Source: Desulfurella amilsii
GTDB lineage: Bacteria > Campylobacterota_A > Desulfurellia > Desulfurellales > Desulfurellaceae
Direction: 5' to 3'
NCBI RefSeq assembly: GCF_002119425.1
Contig: NZ_MDSU01000018.1
Span: forward strand, 310,001-374,000
DNA length: 64,000 nt
Program-made: the position numbers and the translations under genes
In this document: positions 17,074 to 26,781 of the stretch, one piece after another
Layout of the letters: each line of letters starts with the position of its first letter
Position numbering within the stretch: the first letter of the stretch is position 1
The notes under the pieces: generated by a model
What the model was told of the DNA's origin: nothing
The model's input: only the letters and a program-made list of their open reading frames with translations
Databases searched by the model: none

Positions 17074-18472
17074 AATTGAGAAAATTTGCAATTTGCAAGT
17101 ATCAGAAAACCTAAAAAATAAAGAAGTAAAAGGTCTTACTTACGATTCGAGAAAAGTACAAGAGGGATTTGTATTTTTTTCAATAAAAGGCCAAAAAACA
17201 GATGGCAATTTGTTTATAGATGAAGCATTTTCGAAAAAAGCACTTGCTGTTGTAAGCCAAGACTGCTCTGGAATCAATAATTGCATTGAAGCAAAAGATA
17301 CTCGCAAATGCATGGGCGAAATTGCCAACTATTTTTACAAAGAGCCTTCAAAATCACTCAATGTTGTCGGTATTACAGGAACAAATGGTAAAACAACCAC
17401 CACATACTTACTTAAATCAATATTTGAAAAAAGCGGTATAATTGGAACAACCGGGTATTATTTTGACAGTATTGCAAAAAAACTCGATAACACAACCCCT
17501 GAATCAATAGATTTAAATGAGATATTTCTTGAAATGAAGCCTTTTGTTAATTATGCGTTTATGGAAGTTTCATCTCATGCTATCACATTTGAGCGTATAT
17601 CAGGTATTGATTTTAAGTTAAAAGTTTTTACCAATTTAAGCCAAGATCATTTAGATTTTTACCAAACAATGGAAAATTATGCAAAAGCAAAGGCTTCTTT
17701 TTTTAAAGACAATGACTTTAGAGTAATTAACACAGACGATTATGTGGGAAAATCTTTGTTTAAAAAAGGCTACACCATAACATATGGCTTTCAATCTGCC
17801 GATATCTACCCAACTCACTACGAGTTTGATATAAACGGTTTATATTTAAAACTCAATGTATTTGGTGATACTTATGAGATTAACTCCCACCTACTTGGGT
17901 TATACAACATCTATAATATCATGGCTGCAGTAGGCTCTAGCGTGTATTTTGGTGTATCTAAATCACGCATAATACAAGCACTTTCTAGCTTCAAAAATGT
18001 ACCAGGAAGATTAGAAAAATTCATAAAAGAGGGCCGATGTGCCGTTGTGGATTATGCACACACAGATGATGCTGTGAAAAATGTATTAACAACACTAAGA
18101 CAGCTTGCAAAAAATAGATTGATAGTAGTCTTTGGCGCAGGAGGCGACAGAGACAAAACCAAAAGGCCCAAAATGGGCAAAGCGGCAAACGATTTAGCAG
18201 ATATAATTATCATTACAAACGATAACCCAAGAACAGAAGATCCTGATTTAATCATATCTGATATTGTAAACGGCATTTACAACCATGAAAAAATTATAAT
18301 TGAAAAAGATAGAAAATTAGCTATGATTAAAGCGCTTGAAATGTCAAAAGAAGGTGACATTGTAGCAATTTTAGGAAAAGGACACGAAGATTACCAAATT
18401 ATCGGGGACAAAAAATATCACTTCGATGATAGAGAAGTTGTAAGGAATTTTTGGAATGTGGAATCTAAATGA
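17060..18472 (+). CDS. murE: UDP-MurNAc-tripeptide synthetase (meso-DAP-adding)
   Basis: MurE adds the third amino acid to UDP-MurNAc-L-Ala-D-Glu in the cytoplasm. The ATP-binding loop GITGTNGKTTTT and the motif DNPR (in TNDNPRTEDP) are visible. DNPR marks enzymes that add meso-diaminopimelate, which indicates a Gram-negative type wall. I place the start at ATG 17060, preceded by a GAAGGGGG stretch, giving 470 residues and a 14-nt overlap with ftsI. A TTG at 17027 in the same frame lacks such a site. The end overlaps murF by 17 nt. Confidence 0.96.
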   Translation: MLLGEIEKICNLQVSENLKNKEVKGLTYDSRKVQEGFVFFSIKGQKTDGNLFIDEAFSKKALAVVSQDCSGINNCIEAKDTRKCMGEIANYFYKEPSKSLNVVGITGTNGKTTTTYLLKSIFEKSGIIGTTGYYFDSIAKKLDNTTPESIDLNEIFLEMKPFVNYAFMEVSSHAITFERISGIDFKLKVFTNLSQDHLDFYQTMENYAKAKASFFKDNDFRVINTDDYVGKSLFKKGYTITYGFQSADIYPTHYEFDINGLYLKLNVFGDTYEINSHLLGLYNIYNIMAAVGSSVYFGVSKSRIIQALSSFKNVPGRLEKFIKEGRCAVVDYAHTDDAVKNVLTTLRQLAKNRLIVVFGAGGDRDKTKRPKMGKAANDLADIIIITNDNPRTEDPDLIISDIVNGIYNHEKIIIEKDRKLAMIKALEMSKEGDIVAILGKGHEDYQIIGDKKYHFDDREVVRNFWNVESK

Positions 18473-19781
18473 GATTATTGATCAACTAAAACCCCTAGAA
18501 ATTTTAAAGCCTCAAACACAGACTTTCAATAACATTTGTATAGACTCAAGGACCATTGAAAAAGATGATATTTTTTTGGCGTTTAAGGGTGAGTTCAAAG
18601 ATGGCCACGATTTTATAGATGAGGCTTTCAAAAGGCAATGTGGCCTATGTATATGCGAAAAAACTATAAATAAACCTTATTTAAAGGTCAATGATTCAAA
18701 AAAAGCCCTAAAAAATTTAGCTAGCTTCAATAAACTAAGAAACAAAGCTAAAGTAATTGCTATCGTAGGCTCTGTTGGAAAGACAAGTACAAAAGAATTG
18801 TTAAAATCATACTTTAGCGCTGCAAATATTAATATTTTTTACACACAATCAAACGAAAACAATTGGATTGGTGTTTGCAAAACATTACTTAGGGCTTCTT
18901 GTAGTACACAATTTGGCATAGTAGAGGTAGGCACAAACCACAAAGGTGAGATTGCAGATATTGCTAGTTTTTTAAAACCGGACTTTGTTATTTTTACAGA
19001 AATTGGCACCTCACATTTAGGAAATTTTGACTCGATTGAAGCTATATTCAAAGAAAAAACTTCAATAGTAAACTTTCTTACCGATAAAAAAAACGTTGTT
19101 TATAACAAAGATAATGCTTTACTTAAAAGTCGATTTTCCAAAAATCATATTAGTTACTCAAACAATGATACAGATGCTGATGTTTATATAATCGATTGTA
19201 AAAAAAATGAGCAGATAAATATCTTAACAGTAAAAGTTTTTAATCAAATAATAAAATTTAGCTCACCCTTTTGGCTTAATATTTCAAATATACTATCTAT
19301 ACTAGCATTTGTTGGTTCTCAAAAATTACTAGACGCTGATTATTTTCAAAAAGCCCTTAATAGTATTAATTTGCCATCCTATCGAATGCAACTTGAAAAA
19401 CTTAACAGCACAAACTTTATTTTAGACTGTTACAATGCAAGTTTTGAGTCAATTAAGTTTGCTATTAACGAGCTAAATACAAAAAAAGGCAAAAAACTTG
19501 CAATTTTAGGCGATGTATTGGAGCTTGGAAGCCACTCAGAAAGCCTGCATAAAGAAATTGGTGAATACATTGCTGGCTTTGATATAGATACCATAGCTTA
19601 CGGAAAAGATGCAAAATATATTGCCTTAGCTAAAAATAAAGCGCTTTTTTTCGAAAACAAGGAAGAGTTATCCAAAACTTTGAAAGCTACCTACGAAAAT
19701 TATGATTGGATTTTAATTAAAGGTTCAAGAGGCCTGAAAATGGAAGAAATATTTAATAATTTAAAAAAAGAGGTAACTTAG
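18456..19781 (+). CDS. murF: UDP-MurNAc-tripeptide:D-Ala-D-Ala ligase
   Basis: MurF adds D-alanyl-D-alanine to complete the UDP-MurNAc pentapeptide. The 441-residue protein shows the Mur-ligase N-domain (DSRTIEKDDIFLAFKG), the ATP loop VGSVGKTSTKE, and ENNWIGVCKTLL then VEVGTNHKGEI in the central domain. The P-loop begins GSVGKT where many MurF proteins have GSSGKT. It overlaps murE by 17 nt and abuts mraY directly. Confidence 0.95.
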   Translation: MWNLNEIIDQLKPLEILKPQTQTFNNICIDSRTIEKDDIFLAFKGEFKDGHDFIDEAFKRQCGLCICEKTINKPYLKVNDSKKALKNLASFNKLRNKAKVIAIVGSVGKTSTKELLKSYFSAANINIFYTQSNENNWIGVCKTLLRASCSTQFGIVEVGTNHKGEIADIASFLKPDFVIFTEIGTSHLGNFDSIEAIFKEKTSIVNFLTDKKNVVYNKDNALLKSRFSKNHISYSNNDTDADVYIIDCKKNEQINILTVKVFNQIIKFSSPFWLNISNILSILAFVGSQKLLDADYFQKALNSINLPSYRMQLEKLNSTNFILDCYNASFESIKFAINELNTKKGKKLAILGDVLELGSHSESLHKEIGEYIAGFDIDTIAYGKDAKYIALAKNKALFFENKEELSKTLKATYENYDWILIKGSRGLKMEEIFNNLKKEVT

Positions 19782-20873
19782 GTGTTGTACTATTTATTTT
19801 ATAAACAATTAATCGCTTACGCCCATTTTTTCAATATATTTTATTATATAACATTTAGGGCAATGGCAGCAGCTGCAACGGGTTTTTTACTTTCAATGGT
19901 ATTTTCGCACTACTTTATACCTTTTTTAAAAAAGAAACAGATAGGTCAAACTATAAGGGAAGATGGCCCCAAAAGACATCTTCAAAAAGCAGGTACTCCT
20001 ACGATAGGTGGGGTAATAATATGGTTTGGATTTATAATAAGCGTTTTACTGTGGGCAAGACTGGATGTCAACTGGGTGTGGATTATTTTATTTACGGCAA
20101 TTTCTTTTGCTTTTATAGGCTTTTTGGATGATTTTTTAAAGATAAAAAGAGGTAAGGGAAACGGCCTTAAAGCCAGAACAAAATTCTACCTTCAAATCTT
20201 TTTTGCAAGTGTTGTGTCTGTTTTAATATTTGTGGTGTACAGCAGGTATTCAAACTGCCCTGGTTGTTTTTATATGCCTTTTTTTAAAAACCTAGTGTTT
20301 AATATGGGCCTTTTTTATATACTATTTAGTATATTTGTAATAGTGGGTGCTTCAAATGCCGTAAATTTAACTGATGGTTTAGATGGCCTAGCTACAGGAC
20401 CATCCCTTACAACAATATTTACGCTCGCTATTTTTGCTTATGTTTCTGGCAACTTAGTATTGGCTACTTATTTAAGGTTACCTTATGTTTTTGGAAGCGG
20501 TGAAGTTACGGTGGTTTTATCCGCGCTTTTTGGTTCGTGTTTGGCATTTTTGTGGTATAATTGCTACCCAGCTGAGGTTTTTATGGGTGACACGGGATCT
20601 TTAGGCCTTGGAGCAATTTTTGGCGTAATTGCTATTATAGTTAAAGAAGAAGTGGTACTTGTGATAGCAGGCGGTATTTTTGTTATTGAAACAATTTCAG
20701 TTATTTTGCAAGTAGCTAGCTTTAAAACAACGGGTGAGCGTATTTTTAAAATGGCGCCTATTCATCATCATTTTGAGCTTAAAAACTGGCCAGAATCGAA
20801 AGTTATCATCAGGTTTTGGATAATGTCTATTTTACTATCATTAGTTGCACTTACTGCATTAAAATTGAGGTAA
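19782..20873 (+). CDS. mraY: Phospho-MurNAc-pentapeptide translocase
   Basis: MraY transfers phospho-MurNAc-pentapeptide to undecaprenyl phosphate at the inner membrane, forming lipid I. The 363-residue protein has about ten membrane helices and the family motifs TPTIGG, FLDDFLK (catalytic acidic pair), NLTDGLDGLA and MGDTGSLGLG, with the His-rich PIHHHFE loop near the C-terminus. The start codon is GTG 19782, directly after the murF stop, with AGAGG upstream. Confidence 0.97.
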   Translation: MLYYLFYKQLIAYAHFFNIFYYITFRAMAAAATGFLLSMVFSHYFIPFLKKKQIGQTIREDGPKRHLQKAGTPTIGGVIIWFGFIISVLLWARLDVNWVWIILFTAISFAFIGFLDDFLKIKRGKGNGLKARTKFYLQIFFASVVSVLIFVVYSRYSNCPGCFYMPFFKNLVFNMGLFYILFSIFVIVGASNAVNLTDGLDGLATGPSLTTIFTLAIFAYVSGNLVLATYLRLPYVFGSGEVTVVLSALFGSCLAFLWYNCYPAEVFMGDTGSLGLGAIFGVIAIIVKEEVVLVIAGGIFVIETISVILQVASFKTTGERIFKMAPIHHHFELKNWPESKVIIRFWIMSILLSLVALTALKLR

Positions 20874-20877
20874 AGAA

Positions 20878-22188
20878 ATGAAAATTGCAATATTAGGCTT
20901 TGGAAAAAGTGGAAGAAGCGTACTTAATGCACTTTTAGAAAAAAATCAAGATGAAGTGTTTGTATTTGACGATTCTAAATTGCCGGATGAACCCAATTTT
21001 TTTGGTGGAGAAAATGCTAAACTTTTTTTAGAAATGGATTTTGATTTAGTTGTAGTCTCGCCTGGTATACCAAAACACCACCCATACATAAAGTATGCCA
21101 AAGAAAAAAATATGACCATAATCAGCGAACTAGAGTTTGGCTTTAGGCTTGCTAAATGCAAAATAATTGCCATTACGGGCACAAACGGCAAATCCACAAC
21201 TGTAAAACTTATTGACAACATACTCAAAAAAGCTGGCAAAAAAGCGCTAATGTGTGGCAATTATGGCCTACCGTTAACAAAAGCTGCAAAAGTTTCCCAT
21301 TTGCTCGACTACTTAGTCACAGAAGTAAGCAGCTTTCAATTAGAGTTCATAGACACATTTAAACCATACATTGCAATTATTTTAAACATCTCACAAGATC
21401 ATTTAAGTTGGCATGGAAGTTTTGAAAAATACAAAAAAGCTAAATTAAAAATAGCAAAAAATCTCACAAATGAAGATTATCTAATAAGAAACCTCGATGA
21501 AAACTATACAGTTGCTGCTCCAAATGTTATTGGGTTTTCAACTGTAAGAGAAAATGCTCAATCCAAAATAACACAAAAAAAGGTTACTATTAATTTTAGA
21601 GAACATTTTGAGATTGAAAATACAAAATTGATCGGCATACATAATATGCAAAACATTGCAGCAGCAAGCCTTGCATGTCTAATATGCAATATGCCAAAAG
21701 ATACAATCAAGGAGGTTGTTATGAATCAAGAAACATTACCACATAGATTAGAGTATGTATGCGAAATTGAAGGTGTAAAATTTTATAATGACTCAAAAAG
21801 CACAAATATAGACTCTGTTAGAAAGGCCATTGAATCGTTTGAAAACAAACAAAATATCGTAGTTATACTTGGTGGTAAGCATAAAGGCGAGTCATATGCG
21901 AACTTAATGGATTTATTAACACAAGTTACTGGCGTTGTTATTTTTGGAGAAGATAGAGGAAAAATTCTTTCTGAACTGCATAAATTAAAACCCATACCGC
22001 TTCCAGCTATTAATGTAAAAGGCGCTTGCTTGGCAGCTTTCCATATAGCAAAACCAGGCGATATAGTATTATTTAGTCCAGGTGGGTCTAGTTTTGATCA
22101 GTTTAAAAATTTTGAAGAGCGGGGCGAAGCTTTCAGGGCAGAATGTTTAGCTTTTAAAGAAGAATATGACAAAGCACCGCGCCTTTGA
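20878..22188 (+). CDS. murD: UDP-MurNAc-L-alanine:D-glutamate ligase
   Basis: MurD adds D-glutamate to UDP-MurNAc-L-alanine. The 436-residue protein has an N-terminal nucleotide-binding fold (ILGFGKSGRS), ATP loop TGTNGKSTT, the central ISQDHLSWHG motif, and the C-terminal YNDSKSTNIDSVRKA followed by LFSPGGSSFDQF. All are diagnostic. It overlaps ftsW by 23 nt. D-glutamate would come from MurI, encoded slightly downstream in the same direction. Confidence 0.97.
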   Translation: MKIAILGFGKSGRSVLNALLEKNQDEVFVFDDSKLPDEPNFFGGENAKLFLEMDFDLVVVSPGIPKHHPYIKYAKEKNMTIISELEFGFRLAKCKIIAITGTNGKSTTVKLIDNILKKAGKKALMCGNYGLPLTKAAKVSHLLDYLVTEVSSFQLEFIDTFKPYIAIILNISQDHLSWHGSFEKYKKAKLKIAKNLTNEDYLIRNLDENYTVAAPNVIGFSTVRENAQSKITQKKVTINFREHFEIENTKLIGIHNMQNIAAASLACLICNMPKDTIKEVVMNQETLPHRLEYVCEIEGVKFYNDSKSTNIDSVRKAIESFENKQNIVVILGGKHKGESYANLMDLLTQVTGVVIFGEDRGKILSELHKLKPIPLPAINVKGACLAAFHIAKPGDIVLFSPGGSSFDQFKNFEERGEAFRAECLAFKEEYDKAPRL

Positions 22189-23242
22189 ACCTATTGCTAT
22201 AGTTTTTTGTGTTTTTATATTAGTTTTTATAGGCTTAATTGAAACATGGAGCGCATCTAATTACTTTTTTTTCCAGCATTTTAACAAACCAAATTTTTTA
22301 CTTGAAAGAGACATAATATACATTATTGTGTCTTTTTTTGTAGGTTATTTTTTCTATAGATTAAACCCTCAAAAGTTAAGACAATTGATACCACTTTTAC
22401 TTAGCTTAGCTATTGTTTTTTTGATAGCTCTTCATTTAGGCTTTGGCGTAAACATCAGAGGGGCTGTAAGGTGGATAAATTTTGGTATTTTTTCATTTGA
22501 ACCAACCGAGTTTGCTCGCTTTGCCTTTATTTTATATTTAGCAGATTTCATTGACAGGAAATATGAGCATTTAAACAACTTAAGTGTATTTCTTCCACTT
22601 TTTTTAGTTTTTGCCGTCATAACTTTACTAATTATATCTCAGCCAGATATTGGTGGTGCTTTCCTTTTTGCCATTGTAGTGCTTTGCGTGCTTTATATTT
22701 TTGGCTTAAGGTTTAGCTATATTGGGATTATTCTCATATTGGGTGTTATACTTTTTTCTTCTGTATTTTTGATCCATCCAGAGCGTTTGGAAAGAGTTAT
22801 AAGCTTTTTGCATAACCACAACCTACCCTATCAGGTTCATCAAGGTTTTGTTGCGCTTGCAGGGGGCGGGTTATTCGGCAGAGGTATCGGTAATGGAAGT
22901 TTTAAAAGTTTATTTTTGCCAGATGCTTACAATGATTTTATTATAGCCTCAATTGGCGAAGACTTAGGTTTTTTTGGCGTATCGTTAGTCGTTATCCTGC
23001 TTTTTTTGCTTGTTTATTCAATATTTTCAATCGCTACTAAATTGGATGATTATTACGAAAAAGCATTTGTTTTCGCTGCAGGTTTTGTATTTTCAATTCA
23101 AATATTAATAAACCTTTTTAGCGTATTTCATATAATACCCACAAAAGGCACTGTGCTGCCGCTTGTAAGCTATGGCGGATCAAGCCTTGTTGTAAATGCA
23201 ATGTTTATTGGCGCAACACTCAGTATGTCAAGAAAATTATAG
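22166..23242 (+). CDS. ftsW: SEDS peptidoglycan polymerase FtsW
   Basis: The 358-residue polytopic protein of the SEDS family polymerises septal glycan strands together with FtsI. Family motifs include GAVRWINFG, PTEFARF, SQPDIGGA, GNGSFKSLFLPDAYNDFI with IGEDLG, and LPLVSYGGSSLV near the last helices. Position after murD in the dcw cluster fits FtsW rather than RodA. It ends the cell-wall block; murG, murC and ftsQAZ do not follow, so the cluster is split in this genome. Confidence 0.94.
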   Translation: MTKHRAFEPIAIVFCVFILVFIGLIETWSASNYFFFQHFNKPNFLLERDIIYIIVSFFVGYFFYRLNPQKLRQLIPLLLSLAIVFLIALHLGFGVNIRGAVRWINFGIFSFEPTEFARFAFILYLADFIDRKYEHLNNLSVFLPLFLVFAVITLLIISQPDIGGAFLFAIVVLCVLYIFGLRFSYIGIILILGVILFSSVFLIHPERLERVISFLHNHNLPYQVHQGFVALAGGGLFGRGIGNGSFKSLFLPDAYNDFIIASIGEDLGFFGVSLVVILLFLLVYSIFSIATKLDDYYEKAFVFAAGFVFSIQILINLFSVFHIIPTKGTVLPLVSYGGSSLVVNAMFIGATLSMSRKL

Positions 23243-23243
23243 T

Positions 23244-23271
23244 TTGCAAATATAAATTTTTACTGTAAAAT
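23244..23271 (+). promoter_or_regulatory. Possible promoter before the histidine phosphatase gene
   Basis: TTGCAA (23244-23249) and TAAAAT (23266-23271) have a 16-nt spacer. Transcription would begin within a base or two of the GTG at 23279, implying a leaderless or nearly leaderless message if both calls are right. Confidence 0.4.
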
Positions 23272-23278
23272 ACTAAAC

Positions 23279-23896
23279 GTGGAAAAGTTGGAATTTTTTA
23301 AGAGAAAGACAATCAGCATCTACATTGTAAGGCACCCGGAAGTTGAAAATGCTTTGTTAAAAGTGTTTAATGGTTCTTTAGATGTAGACTTATCAAAAAA
23401 TGGACTGGTGCAAGCCAAAAAACTTAAAGAGTTTTTTAAAGATAAAGAAATAAAAAAAATATTCTCAAGCCCGCTAAAAAGATGTATAAAAACTGCAAGT
23501 ATTATTCAAGAAGCTATAAATTGCGAGTTAATTGTTAATAATAGACTTAAAGAGAGAAATTTTGGGATTTTTGAATCACTTAGCTGGCAAGAAATAGAAA
23601 AAAATTACCCCATTGAAGCATCGAGTTTTTTAAAAGACCCATTTAATTTTAAAATTAAAAATGGTGAAAGCTTTTCTGATGTGTATAATCGTGTAAAAAG
23701 TTTTCTAGAAGAATTTGATTTTAGCGAGCATACTTTAATTGTAGCTCATGGTGGTGTTAATCGTGTTATGATAAAGCATTTTATGGATTTAAAAAATGAA
23801 AAGATTTTATCCATATCGCAAGATTTTGCTTGCATAAATCATTTTTTAACCGACGGTAACTTTTTTTTAACCAAACTAATAAATGGTGTGCTATGA
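23279..23896 (+). CDS. Histidine phosphatase family protein
   Basis: The 205-residue protein of the phosphoglycerate-mutase-like superfamily has the catalytic histidine in IVRHPE (usual RHG; here RHP), SSPLKRCIKTA as the second Arg motif, LKERNFG, and the second His in VAHGGVNR. The pattern NGSLDVDLSKNGLVQAKKL resembles alpha-ribazole phosphatase (CobC) and related enzymes, but the substrate cannot be fixed. No cobalamin genes are adjacent. It overlaps murI by 4 nt. The start is GTG 23279 with no clear ribosome binding site; a TTG nine bases on is an alternative. Confidence 0.8.
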   Translation: MEKLEFFKRKTISIYIVRHPEVENALLKVFNGSLDVDLSKNGLVQAKKLKEFFKDKEIKKIFSSPLKRCIKTASIIQEAINCELIVNNRLKERNFGIFESLSWQEIEKNYPIEASSFLKDPFNFKIKNGESFSDVYNRVKSFLEEFDFSEHTLIVAHGGVNRVMIKHFMDLKNEKILSISQDFACINHFLTDGNFFLTKLINGVL

Positions 23897-24639
23897 TTGG
23901 CGTTTTTGATTCTGGCGTTGGTGGTTTAACCGTAATAAAACCGCTAATCGAGCATTTTAAAAGCGATATAATCTATCTTGGTGACACAGCAAGAGTGCCT
24001 TATGGCAACAAATCAAGAGAAACAATCATTAAATACTCTATAGAAAATACAAGGTTTTTGCTGAAAAAAGGCGTTGATTTTATAATTGTTGCATGCAATA
24101 CGGCTTCAAGTCTTGCCATTGAGGCCTTAAGAAACACTTTCAATGTGCCTATATTTGGTGTTGTAGAATCTACAGCAAAAGTAGCTTCAAATTTTTCTAG
24201 TATCGCAGTAATAGGCACAAAAGCTACCATAGAAAGCAATGCCTACAAAAAAACGATAAAAATGTTTAATAGAAACGCTCAAATAGAACAAAGAGCATGT
24301 CCTTTGTTTGTGCCGCTCATAGAAGAAGGATTAATTAATGACGAAATAACGAAAATTGTAGCAAAACGCTACTTAAGCGGTATAAATGCTCAGACGCTTG
24401 TGCTTGGTTGTACGCATTATCCTCTAATAAAACATGTTATCCAAGATATCTTACCAAATACGAATATAATAGATTCTGGCACATCTCTAATTCATACAAT
24501 TGACAAAAGTATGTTCAAAGGTTCAGGCAAAGTAGAATTTTATGCAACAGACTCTCCAGAAAATTTTTCAAAAATTGGAAAATTTTTTTTGGGTAAAGAT
24601 TTTAATAGTGTAAAATTAGTTGACCTGGAGGAATTATGA
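23893..24639 (+). CDS. murI: Glutamate racemase
   Basis: MurI converts L- to D-glutamate for peptidoglycan. The 248-residue protein starts with GVFDSGVGGLTV. It has the two catalytic cysteines in VACNTASS and LGCTHYPLI, and YLGDTARVPYG. It is the likely source of substrate for MurD, encoded upstream. The ATGA overlap with the phosphatase gene and a 4-nt overlap with hisH place it in a continuous operon bridging cell-wall and histidine genes. Confidence 0.96.
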   Translation: MIGVFDSGVGGLTVIKPLIEHFKSDIIYLGDTARVPYGNKSRETIIKYSIENTRFLLKKGVDFIIVACNTASSLAIEALRNTFNVPIFGVVESTAKVASNFSSIAVIGTKATIESNAYKKTIKMFNRNAQIEQRACPLFVPLIEEGLINDEITKIVAKRYLSGINAQTLVLGCTHYPLIKHVIQDILPNTNIIDSGTSLIHTIDKSMFKGSGKVEFYATDSPENFSKIGKFFLGKDFNSVKLVDLEEL

Positions 24640-25250
24640 TTGCGGTTATAGATTACGATGCTGGAAATGTTGCATCTGTTACAAAAGCCATAGAGAAAGC
24701 TGGCTATCAAACCTACTTAACCAAAGACCCAAAAACTATTAAAAATTCAAGTGGTGTAGTGTTGCCAGGTGTGGGCGCTTTTGGCGATTGTATTGATAAG
24801 CTAAAAAAGTACAATTTGATTGATAGTATATTAGAGAGTATTGAATCAAAAAAGCCATTTTTGGGTATATGCGTAGGGTTTCAATTGCTTTTTGAAGAAG
24901 GATACGAATTTGGTATACACAAAGGACTTGGTATATTTAAAGGCTCATGTGTAAAATTTACACCTAACGCTAATCAGAAAGTGCCTCACATGGGCTGGAA
25001 TACCGTATATTACACCAAAGTCTGTAAATTATTCGATGGTATTAAGAATAATTCATACTTTTATTTTGTCCACTCATATTATACAGACTCTGATGACAAT
25101 TGCGCAGCAAAAACAGACTACATTTGTACATTTACAAGCGCAAGCCAAAAAGACAATGTGTATGGGGTTCAGTTCCATCCAGAAAAAAGCCAAATATTGG
25201 GTTTAAAAATATATGAAAATTTTTGCAGAATGTGTGAAGAAACATGTTAG
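24636..25250 (+). CDS. hisH: Imidazole glycerol phosphate synthase, glutaminase subunit
   Basis: HisH releases ammonia from glutamine for HisF in histidine biosynthesis. The 204-residue class I amidotransferase shows PGVGAFGDC, the nucleophile Cys in GICVGFQLLFEEG, and the His-Glu pair in VQFHPEKS. Its partner hisF lies at 26782, separated by hisA and a metallo-beta-lactamase-fold gene. GGAGG precedes the ATG at 24636. Confidence 0.96.
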   Translation: MIAVIDYDAGNVASVTKAIEKAGYQTYLTKDPKTIKNSSGVVLPGVGAFGDCIDKLKKYNLIDSILESIESKKPFLGICVGFQLLFEEGYEFGIHKGLGIFKGSCVKFTPNANQKVPHMGWNTVYYTKVCKLFDGIKNNSYFYFVHSYYTDSDDNCAAKTDYICTFTSASQKDNVYGVQFHPEKSQILGLKIYENFCRMCEETC

Positions 25251-25963
25251 TTATACCAGCTATTGATTTAATGGGTTCAAAAGTCGTAAGACTAACAAAA
25301 GGCAAAGCAGACAGTGCAAAAACATACAGTGAGAATCCGATAGAATTTGCATTATATTTTGAGTCGCTTGGCTTTAAAAGAATTCACATAGTTGATTTAG
25401 ATGCTGCATTTGGGAAAAACGATAACTTTCAAACAATTCAAAGCATTGCAAAACATACACATATCGAACTAGAGGTTGGCGGTGGCATAAGAAACTTTGT
25501 AACTGCGCAAAAGTTAGTAGATTTAGGCATAAAAAGGCTTATAATTGGCAGTCTGCCATTTAAAAACAAAAAAGAATTTGAAAATATATTAAAAGAATTT
25601 GCAGAATACATTATAATGGGCATAGATGTAGATAATAATAGAGTTAAAATTTATGGGTGGGTAGAAGATACCCAGGTAACATGCATAGATTTTTTAAAAC
25701 AGGTTGAACGGTGGGGTTTAAAAGAAGCAATAGTAACCGATATCTCAAAAGACGGAACACTAAGCGGGCTAGACGAGAATTTTTATGGTAAAATAGCGCA
25801 AGAAAGCAAACTTAACATAATTGCCTCAGGTGGAATAAAAAGTATAGATGATATAAAGCGCCTCAAAAAATTCGAGCAGGATGGCGTCTTGGGTGTTATA
25901 TTAGGAAAAGCTATATATGAAGGCACTATTGATCCAAGCAAGATCAAAGAGGGGGAGTTATGA
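25244..25963 (+). CDS. hisA: Phosphoribosylformimino-AICAR-P isomerase
   Basis: HisA isomerises ProFAR to PRFAR, the substrate of HisF/HisH. The 239-residue TIM barrel has the catalytic aspartates in PAIDLMGSKVVRL and VTDISKDGTLSG, and phosphate-binding VGGGIRN and ASGGIKS. It overlaps hisH by 7 nt and the next gene by 4 nt. Confidence 0.96.
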   Translation: MLVIPAIDLMGSKVVRLTKGKADSAKTYSENPIEFALYFESLGFKRIHIVDLDAAFGKNDNFQTIQSIAKHTHIELEVGGGIRNFVTAQKLVDLGIKRLIIGSLPFKNKKEFENILKEFAEYIIMGIDVDNNRVKIYGWVEDTQVTCIDFLKQVERWGLKEAIVTDISKDGTLSGLDENFYGKIAQESKLNIIASGGIKSIDDIKRLKKFEQDGVLGVILGKAIYEGTIDPSKIKEGEL

Positions 25964-26781
25964 AACTCTTAACACTTGTAGAAAATACCTCAACAGGGGG
26001 TATTTTAAAATCAGAACATGGCTTAAGTGTGCTGGTTGAATCAGATGGTCAATATGTATTGTTTGATACAGGCCAAAGCGACTGCATTATCCACAACGCA
26101 AAAACCTTAAATGTAAACTTAGAAATGATTAATAAAATCGTTTTAAGCCACGGCCACTATGATCATGTAGGAGGTCTTAAGTATATACTGCAGCATACAA
26201 AAGCGCCCATTATTGCCCACCCAGAAATTTTTCGCAAAAGGTACTCAAAAAAAGGCGATAAATTAAGATATATAGGCATAGAAGACAAAGAGTTTTTTGA
26301 AAATTTAAGCGCCCATTTCCAGTTTAGTACAACACCCACAGAAGTGATAAAAAATGTTTACACAACAGGTTTTGTTGATTTAAAAACCGATTTTGAAGAA
26401 GTTGACAAAGATTTTGTTTTTGAGTCAAACGGTAAATACATAAAAGACAATGTGCCAGATGATTTAAGCCTAGTACTAAACCTAAAAGAGGGCCTTTTTA
26501 TTGTTTTTGGTTGTGCCCATAGGGGAATAATTAATATAATGAATCACAGCGAAAAAATATTCAACAAAAAGGTAATCGGTTTTATTGGCGGTACGCATTT
26601 GGGCCCTGCAAACAGTTTGCAAAAAGAAAAAACTATTAAACAATTGCATAAAATACTGCAGCTAAAAATTATTGGGCCATCACATTGCACAGGTATAGCT
26701 ATGACTTGTGTTTTGGCAAAAGAGTTTCCAGATAAAATACTTTACAATAATGCAGGAACTATGCTTGACGTAGGTGATTAA
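25960..26781 (+). CDS. Metallo-beta-lactamase-fold hydrolase within the his operon
   Basis: The 273-residue protein has the metal-binding signature [10 protein letters not shown] (HxHxDH), a later GCAHRG and a GPSHCTG histidine. These mark the dihydropterin-synthase-like branch of the fold, whose archaeal members act in pterin biosynthesis. The start overlaps hisA by ATGA and the stop abuts hisF with no gap, so it is fully embedded in the histidine operon. No histidine step requires such an enzyme; a role in removing a side product or damaged intermediate is only a guess. Confidence 0.85.
   Translation: MKLLTLVENTSTGGILKSEHGLSVLVESDGQYVLFDTGQSDCIIHNAKTLNVNLEMINKIVLSHGHYDHVGGLKYILQHTKAPIIAHPEIFRKRYSKKGDKLRYIGIEDKEFFENLSAHFQFSTTPTEVIKNVYTTGFVDLKTDFEEVDKDFVFESNGKYIKDNVPDDLSLVLNLKEGLFIVFGCAHRGIINIMNHSEKIFNKKVIGFIGGTHLGPANSLQKEKTIKQLHKILQLKIIGPSHCTGIAMTCVLAKEFPDKILYNNAGTMLDVGD

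Noticed and set aside
18449-18465. Two TGGAAT repeats at the murE/murF junction, similar to MraZ boxes
   Set aside because: They lie inside overlapping coding sequence, have 7-nt rather than 10-nt spacing and no promoter beside them.
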